Positions 1-7,794 are shown, counted from the stretch's first letter. The stretch: 35,079 nucleotides of DNA from Gemmatimonas sp. (GCA_011390805.1 JAABRT010000034.1:1-35079), one strand, 5' to 3'. A program made the numbers and translations. The notes: generated from the letters alone by a model not told the origin.

Positions 1-695
1 TGAAAATCGCGAACGGCATTGTACTCCATGGTGCGTACCGTACCATCGCGGGCGCGCAGGTCGATCTCGCCTCGCTGCACGCCATCGTACTCAAATGCCT
101 GCCAACGTGCTCGCGCAGTCACCGGCTCCGAGAGGTCGGCCGCCGCCATGGTGCGCAACTCTTCGAGCGAATACCCGAGCAGGTGAATGGCCGCCGGATT
201 TGCGTCGACATAGAAGCCGGCGTCGTTCGCGATGAAGATGGCTTCATGCGCGTGTTCGAAAAGGCTGCGGTAGCGCGTTTCGCTTTCGAGTAGCGCCGCG
301 CGCGCCTGCTGTCGTTCGGTGATGTCGATCTCGAGCGCCATAAAGCCTTCGAGACGACCGTCGGGCGCACGCATCGGGTGGCAGTCAATCTGCACCCAGT
401 ATGGGTGCCCGTCGCGCGCATAGTTTACTATCTCCACCATGAACGGGCGGTGCTCTTTCACGGCGTCGCGCATGAGGCTGATGGAGACAGGATCAGTGTC
501 TGGCCCCTGCAGCAGCTCGCCCGGTTTGCGTCCGATCAGCTCGCCAGCGGTGAAGCCCGACAGACGCGTGAATCCCTCATTCACCCACTCCACGCGGCCA
601 TCGGCATCGGTAATGATCACACCGGTCTCGATCTGGCGGGCGAGCCATTCGAGACGATCAACCAGCCGACGCTGTTCGCGAGGGGACGCGGTCAT
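1..695 (-). CDS. PAS-domain signalling protein, N-terminal part (cut by window edge)
   Basis: Reading leftward from the ATG at 693-695, the frame stays open for 231 codons and runs off the window, so the output domain is not visible. Two PAS units are seen. The first is at about residues 13-115, with GVIITDADGRVEWVNEGF, the FTRLSGFT segment and a PAC-type end (GFMALEIDITERQQA). The second runs from about residue 122 (YRSLFEHAHEAIFIANDAG) past a Y-S-L-E-E-L helix. PAS repeats of this kind bind small ligands or sense redox or light, and usually feed a histidine kinase or GGDEF/EAL domain; which one is unknown here. No clear Shine-Dalgarno precedes the start. It lies downstream of the Ser/Thr kinase on the same strand with 225 bp between them, so it may have its own promoter. 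Confidence 0.85.
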   Translation of the reverse strand, partial: MTASPREQRRLVDRLEWLARQIETGVIITDADGRVEWVNEGFTRLSGFTAGELIGRKPGELLQGPDTDPVSISLMRDAVKEHRPFMVEIVNYARDGHPYWVQIDCHPMRAPDGRLEGFMALEIDITERQQARAALLESETRYRSLFEHAHEAIFIANDAGFYVDANPAAIHLLGYSLEELRTMAAADLSEPVTARARWQAFEYDGVQRGEIDLRARDGTVRTMEYNAVRDF

Positions 696-920
696 CAGGG
701 TAAATGGACAGACGGTGCAAGGGACTCGCGAGGTGTACTGCACCGCACACCTCTACCATGCGGACGGGTCACGCGTACTCTCCAGCCCGGCAGAATATCG
801 GCCGCATGGGCCGGTCACACAAGCCGGTGGCCTCCCGCCTACGGCGAGGGCGATCCAGCCCGCGCTGACGCCCATATGACCGGTCGATCGTTCGTCAAGT
901 AGTCGGGCTCGCGGTCGTCG

Positions 921-2792
921 TCAGTTCAGCTGCAGCGGCCGAGTGGCCGACTCACCAACGCCAGGCTCCGGTTCTCCGCTGAAGAGGCGCTGGGTGTTTA
1001 ACTGTTGCTCCACCCCCTGCAGCAACTCGCCAAGCTCCGCGACCGCCCCCTCGAGCGCCTGTCGGAACAGCCATCGGTACCACACAAAGCAGCCGAAAGT
1101 CGCGAGCCCCGCGCTCACTGCGCCGATGGCCAGCGCCATCGCGGAAAGCCCACCTGTCGCCTTGGCAGTGACAGACGCCGCACCGATCGCCCCGAACAGC
1201 CCGGCGGCTGCCATCATGATGTAGTCAACCCGGAGGTTGGCGCGCAGCCCCGGGCGCAAATCACCCGTAATGATCACCTCGCATGCAGGAGCGGCAGCGT
1301 TACCGCGAGGCTGCAAGGTGACGTTCAAATCAAACAACTCGATCTGTTCGAGCCGGTAGTTGAGCGCTTTGTCCTTGGAAAGCGCGGCAAATGGGTTCGT
1401 ATATGCTTCCTTGAAGCGCGGCATGCGGAACCGCAAAATGCCGCCGTCGAGCGGATGCCCGTTTACGGTGTCCTGCAGTGCCAGTCCGCGGGGAGGATTA
1501 GTGAACACCTGGCCGAGTGCCGCGAGCACCGCCTTGGGTGCGCCGGGAATCACGCGGCTTACTGACAGCGCGCGGTCAGGCGTTCCCATGAAGAGCGTGA
1601 AGCGCCGGTCTTCTGCCTCGCTGCTCGGACGCAACGCGTTATGGTCGGCGCCGCGTGTGCGCACCTCGGCCAAAGCGAGCGCCACATACTGTCGCGAGAT
1701 GCCCGCCTCCACGGCGGCCGCTTCAACGTCCCGTACGCGAAACTGCCCCGACTCGACAGGTGCGTCCGACGGGTCGGCAGCGCTGGCCTCAGCTGCATCA
1801 CGCGGAGCGACCGACTTGAGCGCGGCCGTGCGTTCCATGCGATGAGCGGCCTCGGCCTGCAGTTGCGCCGCGCGCTGCCACACGGCAAGCGCGTCACTTT
1901 CCGACAGCACGCCACCCGGCGCCGAGTCAGCCTCGGACTGCTCGCGGACTTCCGCTTCGCGCAGCACTGCGTCAAGCGCTCCCGCCAGCGCGTCGGCGGT
2001 GGGATAGCGCTGTTCCGGATTCTTGGCGAGACAGCGTTCTAAAACCGCGATCACATTGGGTGCGAGCTGCGGTGCTACTTGCCCCAACGGCGGGAGCGGT
2101 TTGGTCACGTGGGCCACGAGCACACTCTGCGGCGATCCGTCAAACGGTGGCGCACCCGTAAGCGCGTGAAAGGCCACACAGCCCAAGGAGTAGAGATCGC
2201 TGCGGCCGTCCACATCTTCGCCGGCAGCCTGTTCCGGACTCATGTAGTGCACGGAGCCAAGCACGTTGCCAAGCTGTGTGAGCTTGCTGGCGGCGGCGGT
2301 GTCGCGCGCGATGCCGAAGTCGGTGAGCACGGCGCGTCCGGAGTCACGGTCGAGCAGAATGTTGTCGGGCTTGATGTCACGATGCACCACGCCGCGTGCA
2401 TGCGCATACGCGAGCCCCCACGACACCTCGCGCAAAATCCGCAACGTCTCACTCACCGGCAGCGTGCGCCGCTCGCGCAGCCGATCACCGAGCGACTCCC
2501 CGTTGATGTATCGCATGGAGAACCACACAACCCCATCGGTCTCGTCGGCGCGATACACCTCAATGATGTTCGGGTGCTCCAGCCGCGCGCTGGTGCGTGC
2601 CTCGCGCAAAAACCGCTCACGCTGATCAGCGTCAGCATCGCTGGCCAGCAGCAGCTTGAGTGCGACAAAACGATCGAGAAAACGGTCTCGCACCAACCAA
2701 ACGGCGCCCATGCCGCCGGTGCCGAGCAATCGGACGGTTTCAAAGCTGTCGGCGAGGCCCGGCGGCAGCGGCGAGGCAGGCGGTGTTTGCAT
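921..2792 (-). CDS. Hanks-type serine/threonine protein kinase with C-terminal membrane segments
   Basis: A 623-residue protein from ATG 2790-2792; a TTG two codons upstream is the only longer choice. The kinase domain fills about residues 17-280. It has the glycine loop GTGGMG (24-29), VALK with the ATP-binding Lys46, the catalytic HRDIKPDN (Asp139), DFG (158-160) and SPE (185-187). HRD with Arg before Asp suggests activation-loop phosphorylation. A helical, charged linker follows, then a domain I do not recognise. Two hydrophobic stretches near residues 510-560 and a short amphipathic tail come last. Unlike PknB-type kinases there are no PASTA repeats, and the membrane anchor is near the C terminus. 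It follows a beta-propeller lipoprotein on the same strand (gap 96 bp) and may share the promoter at 4187-4215. The substrate cannot be read from sequence. Confidence 0.93.
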   Translation of the reverse strand: MQTPPASPLPPGLADSFETVRLLGTGGMGAVWLVRDRFLDRFVALKLLLASDADADQRERFLREARTSARLEHPNIIEVYRADETDGVVWFSMRYINGESLGDRLRERRTLPVSETLRILREVSWGLAYAHARGVVHRDIKPDNILLDRDSGRAVLTDFGIARDTAAASKLTQLGNVLGSVHYMSPEQAAGEDVDGRSDLYSLGCVAFHALTGAPPFDGSPQSVLVAHVTKPLPPLGQVAPQLAPNVIAVLERCLAKNPEQRYPTADALAGALDAVLREAEVREQSEADSAPGGVLSESDALAVWQRAAQLQAEAAHRMERTAALKSVAPRDAAEASAADPSDAPVESGQFRVRDVEAAAVEAGISRQYVALALAEVRTRGADHNALRPSSEAEDRRFTLFMGTPDRALSVSRVIPGAPKAVLAALGQVFTNPPRGLALQDTVNGHPLDGGILRFRMPRFKEAYTNPFAALSKDKALNYRLEQIELFDLNVTLQPRGNAAAPACEVIITGDLRPGLRANLRVDYIMMAAAGLFGAIGAASVTAKATGGLSAMALAIGAVSAGLATFGCFVWYRWLFRQALEGAVAELGELLQGVEQQLNTQRLFSGEPEPGVGESATRPLQLN

Positions 2793-2888
2793 GCGCAAAA
2801 ACTAACGTTGGGGCTGGCTCGAGGCGCGAACGCTGACCAACGCAGCGACAAATGAGACCGTGGCCTTCACGTTGCCACCGCGCTACCC

Positions 2889-4103
2889 CTAGCGCTGTAT
2901 GCGGTACCGCTCCACGTACGGCACGTCCAGGTCGTCAAGGCGAACGCCCCACACCTCATCGCCAGAGAACACGCGCGGATCAAATCCGCGTGGCGCAATC
3001 GCACGTGCGACAAACGTGCCGCTGCTGTCGAGCACATACCACTGCGCCGCACGCTCTTCGAACACGGGCACAAACTCCTGCACCCAAATGCGGCCGGCAT
3101 CGTCAATGCGAACGGTGCCGAAGGCGGGCAGCGTGTCGGACACCACGGCGTTGGAGTCCATGGCGAGCGTCTGCTGGCGCGCGTCATCGCTGAGCAGCGT
3201 CAACGGCGTCTCCACACGGATAACGATGGTGGGGCCGCCTGCGGCGTCGTAGCGAAACAGTTCAAAGCGATCGGTCTCCCCCGCAACCACGCTAGTGGCG
3301 CCAACGGCGAACACCGAAGCGCGGCCCATGGTGAGACGCCGGATTTCAATACTGCTGATTTCGCCGGATGCGCCGGTGCTCACCCTGATCGTGGATTCCT
3401 GCGACCGGAACTCGCCGAACGTCGTGTCCACTGCGCCAGCCGAGTCGAGCAGACCAACCCGCTCCGGTCCACGCGTGATGCCGGTGGGGATCTCACTACT
3501 GGTCGTGGCCATCAGCTTGTAGTACGTCGAAACAATCGTACCGTCGTCCAGCGCACCGATCACTCGGCTGCGACCGATGCCCTCCTCAGGCTCGGCTAGC
3601 CTCACGAGCCTCGCGTACGTGCCGTCCGCTCTAAACACCATCGTACGCCCGCCGCCATCGCTCGCCAGTAGCGAGTCTTCGCCCAGGCGGCTGAAATGTG
3701 AGATGGTGCGCATGAACTCTCCCGGCCCGGCGCCGCCGCGACCGGCCGTCCAGAGGTGCGATCCACTCCGATCAAACGCGCGCAGCTCGAGCGCCTGACC
3801 TTCGGCCACCACGACCGCGCCACCGGGCAGCAGAGCTAAACCGACAATGCGTCCCATCACGTCCGGGCCTGATCCGTCTATTGACCCGATGCGCACCTCC
3901 GCCGAGTCGCCGATGGTCCAGAGCGGAAGCTCCGACGGCAGCCCCTCGTGTTCAACAATCACCACGCCCGCGCTGTCGCGTACGGTGCCGCTGGCTGACA
4001 ATGAGACATTGTCAGAGGAGTTCGAACAGCCTGTGACGTGCAGCAGCGTGGCGGCCAACAGGCCCAGCGTGCTGAGCTGTGTCAGTGTGTTTGGGCGGGG
4101 CAT
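2889..4103 (-). CDS. Beta-propeller lipoprotein of unknown function
   Basis: A 404-residue protein from ATG 4101-4103. It begins with a short basic segment and hydrophobic core ending in the lipobox VTGC, so Cys26 should be lipidated and the protein exported. The rest has repeated beta-strand blocks with alternating G/D turns (GGAVVVAEG, DRSGSHLWTAGRGGAGPGEF, DGGGRTMVFRADGTY, DDAGRIWVQEF). These are typical of the six-bladed propeller lipoproteins abundant in Gemmatimonadota. A short Ser/Asp-rich stretch after the lipobox acts as a tether. No enzyme motif is seen; a ligand- or protein-binding role outside the cytoplasmic membrane is inferred. The promoter at 4187-4215 sits 84 bp upstream, and the kinase gene follows on the same strand. 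Confidence 0.8.
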   Translation of the reverse strand: MPRPNTLTQLSTLGLLAATLLHVTGCSNSSDNVSLSASGTVRDSAGVVIVEHEGLPSELPLWTIGDSAEVRIGSIDGSGPDVMGRIVGLALLPGGAVVVAEGQALELRAFDRSGSHLWTAGRGGAGPGEFMRTISHFSRLGEDSLLASDGGGRTMVFRADGTYARLVRLAEPEEGIGRSRVIGALDDGTIVSTYYKLMATTSSEIPTGITRGPERVGLLDSAGAVDTTFGEFRSQESTIRVSTGASGEISSIEIRRLTMGRASVFAVGATSVVAGETDRFELFRYDAAGGPTIVIRVETPLTLLSDDARQQTLAMDSNAVVSDTLPAFGTVRIDDAGRIWVQEFVPVFEERAAQWYVLDSSGTFVARAIAPRGFDPRVFSGDEVWGVRLDDLDVPYVERYRIQR

Positions 4104-4186
4104 GTGCGGGGTGGCAGGGGCGGGTGCGGAGCCGGTGGGGACGTCACCTGTCAGCGCGTGGGACTGGTGTCTACGGGTTCTTCCGT

Positions 4187-4215
4187 AGGTTACGGGCGTT
4201 TGTTGGTGATGTCAA
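4187..4215 (-). promoter_or_regulatory. Sigma70-type promoter for the lipoprotein-kinase genes
   Basis: Read on the minus strand there is a perfect -35 box TTGACA (4215-4210), a 17-nt spacer and TAACCT (4192-4187) as the -10 box. This places the transcript start near 4180 and leaves an untranslated leader of about 77 nt before the ATG at 4103. A small hairpin (CTACGG, loop GTTCTT, CCGTAG, 4171-4188) overlaps the -10 box and start region. It is divergent from the toxin-antitoxin promoter, with only 11 bp between the two -35 boxes. Confidence 0.6.
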
Positions 4216-4226
4216 CGTCGCTACCG

Positions 4227-4265
4227 TTGACCAGAAGCACATTATATGGTATGTGTTATGGTATG
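4227..4265 (+). promoter_or_regulatory. Toxin-antitoxin promoter with tandem 9-bp operator repeats
   Basis: TTGACC (4227-4232) is followed by a 17-nt spacer and TATGTG (4250-4255) as a plausible -10. A 9-bp sequence, TATGGTATG, occurs twice, at 4245-4253 and 4257-4265, exactly 12 bp apart, covering the -10 box and the first start codon. Ribbon-helix-helix antitoxins commonly bind short tandem sites over their own promoter, so these are candidate autoregulatory operators. The predicted transcript start falls at about 4262, next to the ATG at 4263, which would make the mRNA leaderless. Confidence 0.5.
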
Positions 4266-4520
4266 GCACTAATGACGCACCGCACCACATTCGCACTCGA
4301 TCGCGCCACCGCCGATCGCATCCGCTCGCTCGCGGCGCAGTGGGGCGTATCCCAGGCTGAAGTGATCCGGCGCGTGATCGCGGCAGCCGCTGAAGCAGAG
4401 ACATCAGATCCCATCGCAGCGCTAAACGCGCTGCACGCATCGGGTCAGGGGCTGTCACTCCAGCAGGCGGATGACTACCTGTCTGAGGTACGCCACGACC
4501 GGAAGATGTGGCGCGGCTAA
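4263..4520 (+). CDS. Ribbon-helix-helix antitoxin (VapB-like)
   Basis: An 85-residue protein if started at ATG 4263; ATG 4272 (MTHRTTFALD) is equally good, and ATG 4251 is less likely because it lies in the -10 region. The N-terminal half has the short strand THRTTFALD followed by two helices (TADRIRSLAAQWGVSQAEV, IRRVIAAAAEAE), the CopG/Arc DNA-binding pattern. The C-terminal tail (LSEVRHDRKMWRG) is charged and would wrap the toxin. The stop codon overlaps the toxin ATG by one base (TAATG), so the two should be translationally coupled. It probably represses its own promoter through the tandem repeats at 4245-4265. Confidence 0.82.
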   Translation: MALMTHRTTFALDRATADRIRSLAAQWGVSQAEVIRRVIAAAAEAETSDPIAALNALHASGQGLSLQQADDYLSEVRHDRKMWRG

Positions 4521-4900
4521 TGATCTGTCTCGACACCAACTATCTGATTCTCGGTCTCGTCGCAGACAGCAGCGAAAGCCAGGAACTGCGCGCGTGGGCG
4601 GCCGCCGGAGAAGTGCTGGTCACACCGATGGTTGCCTGGTACGAGTTCTTGTGCGGTCCCGTTTCTCCAGTACAACGCGACACCATGCGCACGTTCTTGC
4701 AGGCATTGCTTCTCTTTGACGAACCGCAGGCGCACATCGCGTCGGAGCTGTTCAACGCGACGGGACGACGTCGAGCGCTGCGCGTGGACGCCATGATCGC
4801 TGCAGCGGCTATCTCAGCCGGCGCGAGCCTTGCGACGAACAACAGGGAAGATTTTGAAGTGTTCGTGCGAGGTGGACTTCGGTTGCAACCGGCGGCGTAG
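4520..4900 (+). CDS. PIN-domain toxin (VapC-like ribonuclease)
   Basis: A 126-residue protein from ATG 4520-4522; a GTG at 4508 could extend it by four residues. The PIN acidic set is present: LDTNYLI with Asp5 at the end of the first strand, the Glu in WYEFLCGP, the Asp in RVDAMIAAAA, and TNNREDF at the last strand. These residues bind Mg/Mn and cut RNA, usually a tRNA or rRNA target, when the cognate antitoxin is lost. Its length and its coupling to the RHH gene fit a standard vapBC-type module. The final residues (GGLRLQPAA) match the usual PIN end. Confidence 0.88.
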   Translation: MICLDTNYLILGLVADSSESQELRAWAAAGEVLVTPMVAWYEFLCGPVSPVQRDTMRTFLQALLLFDEPQAHIASELFNATGRRRALRVDAMIAAAAISAGASLATNNREDFEVFVRGGLRLQPAA

Positions 4901-4956
4901 CGTTAGTCAGAGGAATAGCTGAACGGCATAGCAACACTCACCACCCGGAGCATCGC

Positions 4957-5319
4957 ATGACCCAACCTCCGCTCGAACGAATCCGGACCATCTGCCTCGC
5001 ACTGCCCGAGGCACACGAAGTAGAGGCGTGGGGTGCGCCAACGTTTCGGGTCAAAAACAAAATCTTCGCGATGTACTCCGCGCCCGATACGCAGAATGGC
5101 GGCGGACGACCCGGCGTGTGGCTTCACTGTTCAGCGGAAAATCAGAAGGCGCTCATTGATGCAGATCCAGCGCGCTACTTCGCACCACCCTACGTCGGAC
5201 CGCGCGGTTGGGTGGGCGTGTGGTTGGACAAGCGTCCGCGATGGACTGATGTGGAGCGGCTGGTGCTGGACGCCTATTGTCGTGTGGCGCCGAAAAAACT
5301 TGTGGCGCAGGTAGCGTAA
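4957..5319 (+). CDS. MmcQ/YjbR family protein
   Basis: A 120-residue protein from ATG 4957 with GGAG (4947-4950) six bases upstream. It shows the family pattern: LERIRTICLALPEAHEVEAWGAP near the N terminus, then FRVKNKIFAMYS, then a C-terminal YVGPRGWVGVWLD with paired Trp. These small proteins have a CyaY-like fold and are often described as DNA-binding, though their role is not settled. It sits between two toxin-antitoxin modules and converges with the second, with 27 bp between stops. Nothing suggests it belongs to either module. Confidence 0.88.
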   Translation: MTQPPLERIRTICLALPEAHEVEAWGAPTFRVKNKIFAMYSAPDTQNGGGRPGVWLHCSAENQKALIDADPARYFAPPYVGPRGWVGVWLDKRPRWTDVERLVLDAYCRVAPKKLVAQVA

Positions 5320-5346
5320 CGATCGGTGCGGCTGGCACGCGAGTGT

Positions 5347-5766
5347 TCAGCTGCGAACGAAAGGCGTGAGCTCGGCAATCCCCAGTCCCGACACGCGCCG
5401 GAACTCGTTCACGTTCAGCGTGGCCACATCGCTGCCCGCCACTACGGCCGTAGCGGCAATCTGCAGATCGTGCGCGCCAATCAGACCACCGGCCTCTGCC
5501 AGCTTGGCCCAGATCCGGGCGTGCATACGTGCTTCGGCCAGCCCGAACGGTATCACTGGCACGTTGGTCAACACCCCTTCTACGAACTCACTTCGTCGCT
5601 GGCGGGTTGTCGCATCGCGAGCTCGCTCCACGCCGTGCAGCAACTCGGACGCTGAAATGGCGGCGATTGCCACGGGCGCATCACCCAAAGAGGCAAGAAA
5701 GCTCGGCATGTCAAATGTCCCCCGCTCGGCCGCGATCAGCACGGCCGTGTCAAGGATTACGCTCAC
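5347..5766 (-). CDS. PIN-domain toxin (VapC-like), second module
   Basis: A 139-residue protein from GTG 5764-5766, four bases after the antitoxin stop and preceded by GGGA at a usable distance. A GTG at 5787 gives seven more residues and a 17-bp overlap with the antitoxin. The start SVILDTAVLIAAERG carries the first PIN Asp. The others are the Glu in SASELLHGVERA, the Asp in GAHDLQIAATA, and the Asn/Glu in LNVNEFRR. A magnesium-dependent ribonuclease acting on structured RNA is the family expectation. It differs from the first PIN toxin (4520-4900), so the two modules are not recent copies of each other. Confidence 0.88.
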   Translation of the reverse strand: MSVILDTAVLIAAERGTFDMPSFLASLGDAPVAIAAISASELLHGVERARDATTRQRRSEFVEGVLTNVPVIPFGLAEARMHARIWAKLAEAGGLIGAHDLQIAATAVVAGSDVATLNVNEFRRVSGLGIAELTPFVRS

Positions 5767-5770
5767 GCGT

Positions 5771-6052
5771 TCAATCCCACGGGTCACTTGGTGGTGCGAG
5801 ATCCGCGCGCGCTTTGGCGATGTCTTCCGCGAAGACGGCAGCGTCTGAACCCGTCAGGCGCGGCAACATTTCCCACCGATGAGCCAGTTCGCCGGCTGGT
5901 ATTCCCGTTGGCGCCATGGGCGCCACGAACGCCACGGGGACACCGTTCTTAAGCAAAACGGTGGTTTCGTGACGGTAGAACGCACGATTCACGACATCGG
6001 CGAAACGTCGCGCTGCGTCGGTAACGGACAGGGTACGGGTCGGCTTCGACAT
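5771..6052 (-). CDS. Phd/YefM-type antitoxin
   Basis: A 93-residue protein from ATG 6050-6052. The N terminus (TLSVTDAARRFADVVNRA followed by TTVLLKNGVPVAFVAP) is the standard Phd/YefM DNA-binding and dimerisation fold. The acidic tail ending in SDPWD should bind and mask the PIN toxin encoded immediately downstream. A near-perfect 19-bp palindrome lies just before the start codon (6054-6072) and is the likely autoregulatory operator. Confidence 0.85.
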   Translation of the reverse strand: MSKPTRTLSVTDAARRFADVVNRAFYRHETTVLLKNGVPVAFVAPMAPTGIPAGELAHRWEMLPRLTGSDAAVFAEDIAKARADLAPPSDPWD

Positions 6053-6053
6053 G

Positions 6054-6072
6054 TGTATAATCTGATTTTACA
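6054..6072. promoter_or_regulatory. 19-bp palindromic operator of the second toxin-antitoxin module
   Basis: The sequence TGTATAATC-T-GATTTTACA pairs at eight of nine positions around its centre at 6063. It starts one base upstream of the antitoxin start codon. TATAAT occurs on the plus strand, and TAAAAT preceded by TG on the minus strand, so the dyad probably overlaps a -10 box. This is the arrangement expected for a Phd-type repressor site. I found no convincing -35 box. Confidence 0.5.
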
Positions 6073-6167
6073 TGCTCGGTCGCGCAAGGAGCTCGAACCT
6101 CTGGTCGAAGGTTCATGTGCGAAAGGTGGCGCTTACTCAGGCATGCCGCACGGTCACGGCGTAGTGG

Positions 6168-6380
6168 GTGCGCTTGTATCCGGGTCCGAACATGCAGGAC
6201 GCACTCACTGCCTACGCACACGGGCTGACGCTTGGTAGGCGAGTGCTTACGGCGTCAACGGAATACGACCTTCGTGTCGCGCCGTACGTCGGCTATCGCG
6301 ATAGTGCGTTCGTGGCGCCTTCGGGATTGCGCGATCTGATTATCAGAGTGAACCGGCATGTGGGCGACGTGAGGCCGTAA
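6168..6380 (+). CDS. Possible small protein or gene remnant
   Basis: A 70-residue open frame in the otherwise empty interval; the only evidence is an open frame with ordinary codon use. It includes YAHGLTLGRRVLTASTEYD and YVGYRDSAFVAPSGLRDL. No Shine-Dalgarno is seen, and I recognise no family. It could be the tail of a gene whose front has been lost or may not be coding at all. Confidence 0.2.
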   Translation: MRLYPGPNMQDALTAYAHGLTLGRRVLTASTEYDLRVAPYVGYRDSAFVAPSGLRDLIIRVNRHVGDVRP

Positions 6381-6515
6381 TCACGTTCGGTCGCGAGCGG
6401 CCAGCACTGGAGTCTGTTCGGCCAGAGCCGTGCACCTGAGCAGCACACTTCGGCACGACAGCAGCAGTCACTCTTGTCGTTCTAGCACTCAAGACGCACC
6501 AGCATTCACCTCGCA

Positions 6516-6536
6516 AGTACGATGTGTTCGCGTACT
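6516..6536. promoter_or_regulatory. 21-bp dyad upstream of the acidic protein
   Basis: AGTACG and CGTACT are perfect inverted repeats separated by nine bases, followed by a small A/T pocket (GGGATATTCC, 6544-6553). The position, about 75 bp before the start of the next gene, fits an operator. There is no other support. Confidence 0.25.
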
Positions 6537-6610
6537 GATTCGCGGGATATTCCTGTCTCGTGCACGTCAACGCACTCCGTGCGGCGCTACACACAATGAG
6601 GCGAGCGAGA

Positions 6611-7036
6611 ATGCAATCGAGCAGCAAGAAAACCGAACGCAAAAGCGGCGAGCCAGACCCGGTTGCCCGCGTCACGTCAACAGACCTCGATGCGCATCAC
6701 GCGGATCACAACAGCGACGGCCACGACGCAGCGCTTATCACGGCCGAACAAGCAAGCGGTCGACATGCAAGTGCTGACGCTCAGCACAGTGACCTCGCTG
6801 CGGGCGGGGAGTTCATACAAAGCGAACCGAACGACTTTCCGGACAAAACAAAGCGGAACCCCGAAGTACCCGACGAATTGACGCCCGACGAGCGCGCAGC
6901 GGAGCCGCCGGCCATCGAAACGGACAATCGGGTTGATGAAGCGGCGATCGATTCGTTTCCCGCATCGGATCCACCATCGTTTACGCCAACGCGAGCGGGG
7001 CGTGCGTCAGCTGATCCGGTGGATCACAGGCCTTGA
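6611..7036 (+). CDS. Small acidic disordered protein with SFPASDPPS tail motif
   Basis: A 141-residue protein from ATG 6611 with GAGG (6598-6601) nine bases upstream; an in-frame ATG at 6596 adds five residues. It is rich in Asp, Glu, Ala, His and Pro, with little hydrophobic content, and is probably disordered. The C-terminal part contains NRVDEAAIDSFPASDPPSFT. That motif recurs at the end of many short uncharacterised bacterial proteins, often next to stress genes (from memory). Function unknown. Its last 13 bases overlap the 3' end of the GAF gene on the other strand. Confidence 0.6.
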   Translation: MQSSSKKTERKSGEPDPVARVTSTDLDAHHADHNSDGHDAALITAEQASGRHASADAQHSDLAAGGEFIQSEPNDFPDKTKRNPEVPDELTPDERAAEPPAIETDNRVDEAAIDSFPASDPPSFTPTRAGRASADPVDHRP

Positions 7037-7794
7037 GACGGAGTCTGTACGGACCGAGTAGCCTGAATTGATAGCTGGCGTAGCTCAATCTCAGTCACCA
7101 CCAGACTCGCCATATCAGCGGCGTTACGAACCTGTTCTTCAGTCCACGATCGCGGTACGAAGTCGACTGCGCAGAACGCGCCAATTACTTCGCCTGATAG
7201 CAATACGAGGGGCGCACCCAGGTAGGCCGCTACGCCGAGGGATTTGACGGTCGGCACCTTCCGGTACACCGGATGCGCCTTCGTGTCGGGAATCACCAGC
7301 GGCGTTTCCGCTTCGATGGTGAAGTGGCAAAAGGTCTGTCCGGTGAGCTGACGCGTAGACGACAACGGCTCACCAAATCCGCAGTGACTGAGGTAGAAAT
7401 CACGATGCTCATCCACCAGTGAAATAAAGGTGGTGGGTACGCCGAGCAGTTGCGCGCCGATTCTGGTGAGTCGGTCGAATCCAGCTGACTCGGGGCTGTC
7501 GAGCAAGCCCGTTGCCCTGACCGCCTCAAGGCGGCGCGGCTTGTGCAATGCTGTCGGCTGCAGTGGCGCGTTGTTCAGCGCGCGCGCGTGCGAGAGTTCC
7601 AGCTCAGCTTCGATCAACGTTTCACCCGCCGGCGAGATTCCGTGACTGGTGCGCACGCCATAGCGTCGCTGCAAATATGACTCAACGCTGATCCACTCGC
7701 CCTCGAATCTGACCATGCGTGTCCACGCGCACAGTGTGACAAACTCCGCGTTCGGGTTGGGCAGTGCGGGAGTTGTCACTGAATTACTGGTCAT
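7024..7794 (-). CDS. GAF-domain protein with degenerate N-terminal Cys motif
   Basis: A 256-residue protein from ATG 7792-7794, chosen because AAGAG lies seven bases upstream; longer frames would run into the palindromic region. Residues 17-60 (VTLCAWTRMVRFEGEWISVE, YLQRRYG, THGISPAGE-like) match a small domain found beside sensors that normally reads C-x-W-C and ends in C-P-x-C. Here only the first Cys remains. A GAF domain follows at about residues 86-245: TGLLDSPESAGFDRLTRIGA, LGVPTTFISLVDE, FCHFTIEAETPLVIPD, LGAPLVLLSGEVIGAFCAVD. Such stand-alone GAF proteins sense small ligands or redox state. There is no output domain, so it must act through a partner. It is divergent from the zinc-ribbon gene at 7969. 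Confidence 0.85.
   Translation of the reverse strand: MTSNSVTTPALPNPNAEFVTLCAWTRMVRFEGEWISVESYLQRRYGVRTSHGISPAGETLIEAELELSHARALNNAPLQPTALHKPRRLEAVRATGLLDSPESAGFDRLTRIGAQLLGVPTTFISLVDEHRDFYLSHCGFGEPLSSTRQLTGQTFCHFTIEAETPLVIPDTKAHPVYRKVPTVKSLGVAAYLGAPLVLLSGEVIGAFCAVDFVPRSWTEEQVRNAADMASLVVTEIELRQLSIQATRSVQTPSQGL

Larger units (their letters stand above)
6073..6610. other. Gene-poor stretch between the toxin-antitoxin module and the acidic protein
   Basis: No convincing gene is seen in these 538 bases apart from a weak open frame at 6168-6380. Structures noted are a hairpin GAACCT-8 nt-AGGTTC (6095-6114) and a dyad AGTACG-9 nt-CGTACT (6516-6536), about 75 bp before the next gene. The region may hold a decayed gene. 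Confidence 0.5.

Noticed and set aside
4957..5319. Third partner of a toxin-antitoxin system (YjbR-like gene)
   Set aside because: It has its own Shine-Dalgarno and no overlap with either module; family members occur widely without toxins.
6086..6115. tRNA-like segment with TCGAACCTC and a 6-bp hairpin
   Set aside because: The T-arm does not pair properly and no acceptor, D or anticodon arm can be drawn; it is treated as a plain hairpin.
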